The notes under the pieces are model-generated. The model saw only the letters and a program-made list of their open reading frames with translations. It made no database searches and was not told the origin of the DNA. Shown one piece after another: positions 60,363-64,000 of a stretch of DNA of 64,000 nt. Origin of the DNA: Shinisaurus crocodilurus (taxonomy: Eukaryota; Chordata; Lepidosauria; Squamata; Shinisauridae); the NCBI GenBank assembly GCA_021292165.1, contig CM037877.1:129822274-129886273 (forward strand). Direction: 5' to 3'. The translations under genes were made by a program, and so were the position numbers. How positions within the stretch are numbered: position 1 is the first letter of the stretch; each line of letters opens with the position of its first letter.

Positions 60363-60763
60363 CTGAAAAGGAGAGGAGAAGATGAAGAAGATGATGATGA
60401 TTTCCTAGAGTGACTACTCTAACTACGCACTGTACAAAAAACAAGGCAGAGGCTTACATTCTATGACCTAGCCTGCACATACAGCAGAATGAAGTTGCAG
60501 ACTCCTGGGCCCGGGGTGGTAGAATGAACTGTACCACTTCAGAAAGCGAGTGGAGAAAACACATTTTTTAATTCTCCGCAATGTTTTAAAATGGGTAGGG
60601 AACCTTTTTATATACCGTATATACAAATTGGGGGGTGGTGGTCCATTGATCCACGTGAAAAGTCAATCTGGGGCCGCAGCAATTCTCTCTCCCTCTCCCA
60701 CCCCCGTGTTAAATCTCTCTTTCATGGTTGCCAGACATGCCCCTGTCCCAAGCTTTGGGGCCT

Positions 60764-60944
60764 TGTCCCTGACCTCATGCTGTATCTTTGGAACACAGCA
60801 CAAGGTCAGGGACAAAAGGAAGCACCTCCACCATCCTCTTCCAGCCCAGAGGGGGCGATGGAGGCATGCTGGCTTTCTCTGCCTGTGTGCCTGCCAGGCG
60901 GTTGGAGCTCCTCCAGCTGCTTGACAGGCACATAGGCAGAGAAA
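60764..60944. repeat. Two adjacent foldbacks
   Basis: First: 60764-60783 (TGTCCCTGACCTCATGCTGT) against 60795-60814, a loop of 11. Second: 60874-60893 (TTTCTCTGCCTGTGTGCCTG) against 60925-60944, a loop of 31 that itself has GGAGCTCC. Each pair differs at only a few positions. They may be halves of one MITE. Confidence 0.6.
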
Positions 60945-61706
60945 GTGCCTTTGGGAAGCATTGCCCAAGGCTTTGGGGTGCTGGAGAAATCCACAACAGA
61001 TTCAAGTGAGTTTGGATTTCTATGAATCCAACCTGTGAATCCTGCAGCACACCAGCTTTTTCCAAGTTATGCAGATCCTGCGGACTTGTGGAATAGTTTT
61101 TCACTTTTAGGGGGGAATTTGTGTTAAGTCCCATTAGCACAAGTGCACATTAGTGTTCATGTGAATTAGCACATGTAGAAGGAAATGCTGGTTAAAACAA
61201 AATACAATTCTGTCAGTGAGCAGATGACAGAACAAAAGATGTCTGACAGTTCTGACAAGATGCCATCATCCCCACACCCGGCCTTATCTCTGCTCCTCTT
61301 CACTGGGAGGGTTCGCACGACACGACAAGCTGTACTGTGGCACAAGCCACACAGTGTGGGTTGTTTGCCCCAGGGCCCACGCCACGATGCGCCTGACAGA
61401 CAACTGGGCACATCATGGGTCTGTGCCCATCTCCTCCCCCCTCGGCCCTCCTGCGGGCATCCCAGGGGACCCCGTGGGATCACAGAGAATTTCTTCCCCG
61501 CTGCCGCCACGAGCCATTTTTGGCTTGAAATATCACTTAAATTATTTTTTTTTAGCTGGCTTTCACTATCACAATTGACCCATCCACAAGCAGTCCCTCC
61601 AAGGTTCACCAGCAGTACCTTGGAGGGGCTGCCTGGGGGGGGGGGGGTAAATATTTTAGAAAATTTCTTTACCAAATTAATTTTCGCAAATATTTGTGAA
61701 AAGTAG
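60945..61706. other. Intergenic DNA, no gene seen
   Basis: A G-run near 61636 and facing CGTGGCACAAGCCACACAGT-like blocks near 61335-61370 are the only structures noticed. Open frames of up to 173 codons on both strands overlap and have no similarity. Confidence 0.4.
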
Positions 61707-63855
61707 AATCATAGAATCATAGAATAGTAGAGTTGGAAGGGGCTTATAAGGCCATCGAGTCCAACTCCCTGCTCAATGCAGGAATCCAAATTAAAGCATC
61801 CCTGACAGATGACTGTCCAGCTGCATCTTGAATGCCTCCAGTGTGGGAGAGCCCACTAACTCCCTAGGTAATTGGTCCCTAGGTAATTGGTTCCATTGTC
61901 ATATTGCTCTAACAGTCAGGAAGTTTTTCCTGATGTTCAGCCAGAATCTGGCTTCTTGTGACTTGAGCCCATTATTCTGTGTCCTGCACTCTGGGATAGT
62001 CAAGAAGAGATCCTGGCCCTCCTCTGTGTGACAACCTTTCAAGAACTTGAAGAGCGCTATCATATCTCCCCTCAGTCTCCTCTTCTGAAGGCTAAACATG
62101 CCCAGTTCCTTCAGTCTCTCCTCATAGGGCTTTGTTTCCAGTCCCTGATCATCTTTGTTGCCCTACTCTGAACCATTTCTAGTTTGTCTGCATCCTTCTT
62201 AAAATGTGGTGCCCAGAATTGGACGCAGTATTCAAGATGAGGCCTAACCAGTGCTGAGTAGAGGGGAATTATCACTTCACGCAATTTGGAAGAGATACTT
62301 CCATTACTGCAGCCCAAAATAGCATTTGCCTTTTTTGCAGCCACATCACATTGCTGGCTCATATTCAGCTTGTGATCTACAACATCTCAGAGATTCTTCT
62401 CGCTTGTAGTATTGTTGAGCCAAGTGTCCCCCATTCTATAACTCTGCATTTGGTTTCCTTTCCCTAGGTGCAGAACTTGGCATTTATCCCTATTAAATTT
62501 CATTCTGTTGTTTTCAGCCCAGAGCTTCAGACTATTGAGATCACTTTGAATTTTGTTTCTGTCTTCCAGGGTATTAGCTATTCCACCCAATTTAGTGTCA
62601 TCTGCAAATTGGATAAGCATTCTCTGCACCTCCTCATCCAAGTAATTAATAAAAATGTTGAAGAGCACTGGGCCCGGGACTGAGCCCTGTGGTACTCCAC
62701 TCATTACCTCTTCCCAGTTTGAGAAGGTACCATTGATAAGCACTCTTTGAGTCTGATTCTGTAGCCAACTGTGGATCCACCAGATAGTTGTTCCATCTAG
62801 CCCACTGTTAGCTAGTTTGCTACTCAGGGTATCATGAGGCACTTTGCCAAAAGCTTTGCTGAAGTCAAGATATATTATGTCCACAGCATCCCCACAGTCC
62901 ACAAGGGAGGCTACCCGATCAAAAAATGAGATCAGATTCATCTGGCAGGATTTGTTCTTGACAAATCCATGCTGGCTTCTAGTAATCACTGCATGGTTTT
63001 CAAGGTGCTTGCAGAGTGACTGATTTATAATCTGCTCCAGAATTTTCCCAGGGATTGATGTCAGACTGACTGGTCTGTAGTTCCCAGGATCCTCCTTTTT
63101 GCCGTTTTTGAAGATAGGAACAACATTAGCCCTCCTCCAGTCATCTGGCACTTTACCCGTCTGCCATGATTTCTCAGAGATAATAGACAGTGGTTCTGAG
63201 AGTTCTTCTGCCAGTTCCTTTATTACTTTAGGATGCAGTTCATCGGGCCCTGGAGATTTGAACTCATTCAAAGTAATCAGGTATTCCTTGACCATTTGCC
63301 TATCAATCTCAAGCTGCAATCCTGCCCCTTCAGCTTGTACCTCAGGTTTGCCAGTGGGGTCATAGACTCTCTTTTGGGAGAACACCGAGCCAAAGTAGGA
63401 GTGGAACACCTGCCTTTTCTTTGTCTTCTGTTATCAATTTGCCACCCTCATTGCATAGTTGAACCATTTCTTTCCTCTGTCTTTTACTGTGCACGTATCT
63501 GAAGAAAGCTTTTTTGTTGCTTTTAGCATCCTTCTCTAACCTTAGCTCATTCTCAGCTTTAGCCTTCCTGACCCTATTCATGCAGTTCTGTGCTGCCTGC
63601 CTGTACTCTTCCTTTGTAGCCTGGCCTTCCTTCCACTTCCAGTATGTGTCCTTTTTTGTTTTCAGATCATCTCTAAGCTTTTAGTGAAGCCACATTGGCT
63701 TTTTCTGTTGTCCTCTACCCTTTTCCCTTGGAATGGTTTGTAATTGTGCCTTTAGAATTTCCTTTTTTAAAAACTCCCACCCATCTTGGACTCCTTTCCC
63801 CATTAGACTCGCTTGCCATGGGACCTTACTTATCATTGTTCAGAGTTTATTAAAA
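61707..63855 (-). mobile_element. CR1 LINE, 5'-truncated, with RT frame
   Basis: The + strand starts with the reversed CR1 tail AGAATCATAGAATCATAG and GGCCATCGAGTCCAACTCC. Reading leftward on the - strand, a 340-codon frame (63409 to 62387) covers [64 protein letters not shown] and the active site FADDTKLGG. The C terminus follows at 62362-61899 with frameshifts. A further frame (63581-63360) holds the linker. The insertion lacks the endonuclease and ORF1. It supplies the RT segment that is missing from the copy at 10745-13885. Confidence 0.9.
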
Positions 63856-64000
63856 TTGCATAGGCCAGACAAGGAGCACAGGACAAGGCCTTTGCTACAC
63901 TGTGCAGACCTTTAGAATTCCACCAGCCACTACAATAAGAAGATGGATGCTGAGTTAGCAACTATCCAGGGAAGGATGCCTGCACACTCAAGGAACTTCC

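Noticed and set aside
61166..61706. 169- and 173-codon frames on opposite strands
   Set aside because: Mutual shadows in sequence without known domains or splice support.

Overview
The window is vertebrate nuclear DNA, most likely from a squamate reptile (lizard or snake). It contains two split protein-coding genes on the + strand in a dense mixture of transposons: CR1, L2, L1, an ingi/Vingi-like LINE, Penelope, hAT, Tigger, Harbinger, tRNA-derived SINEs and a 5S rRNA-derived SINE. No bacterial or viral gene layout is present. The squamate assignment is inferred from this repeat mixture and from reptile-like SINE heads; no species can be named.

Gene 1 (to about 26.2 kb) is the 3' part of a flavin-containing monooxygenase, best called FMO5. 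Six coding exons are visible: 5838-6000, 10481-10623, 18933-19132, 21033-21385, 21608-21680 and 25842-26185. Their sizes (163, 143, 200, 353 and 73 nt plus the terminal exon) follow the conserved FMO exon pattern. The first coding exons, which carry the FAD site, lie upstream of the window. The last exon has one extra C near 26008 that shifts the frame and cuts off the C-terminal membrane anchor. A 103-bp copy of the exon 4/intron 4 boundary sits 4.8 kb upstream inside an L1 remnant.

Gene 2 (about 35.3-45 kb) is PRKAB2, the beta-2 subunit of AMP-activated protein kinase. It has a CpG-rich promoter, a non-coding first exon and seven coding exons giving 274 residues with intact frame and splice sites. 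One intron is only 87 bp, a multiple of three and free of stops. The order FMO5 then PRKAB2 on one strand matches the human 1q21.1 neighbourhood, which supports both names.

From 0 to 35 kb, introns and the intergenic space are repeat-filled: an L1/L2/Tigger/hAT nest (0-5.5 kb), a near full-length but internally deleted CR1 with an SGNH-esterase ORF1 (10.7-13.9 kb), a second deleted CR1, a Harbinger transposase remnant (15.3-16.1 kb), hAT elements in the last FMO5 intron, and a 2.5-kb LINE with an 832-codon open frame flanked by an exact 13-bp duplication (29.76-32.30 kb). From 45 to 64 kb no complete gene is visible: a Penelope-like inverted repeat, nested SINE/MITE insertions, an L1 3' end, a Penelope GIY-YIG fragment, CR1 pieces, one isolated good candidate exon on the - strand (60245-60362), and a 2.1-kb CR1 on the - strand at the right edge.

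The less ordinary items are the FMO5 fragment inside L1, the FMO5 frameshift, the in-frame PRKAB2 intron, a 5S rRNA-headed SINE with a CR1 tail in several copies, a palindromic hAT MITE family with exact 8-bp target duplications (one copy inside a SINE promoter region, another sharing a target with a second hAT element), and a degenerate hammerhead-like core in the Penelope region.
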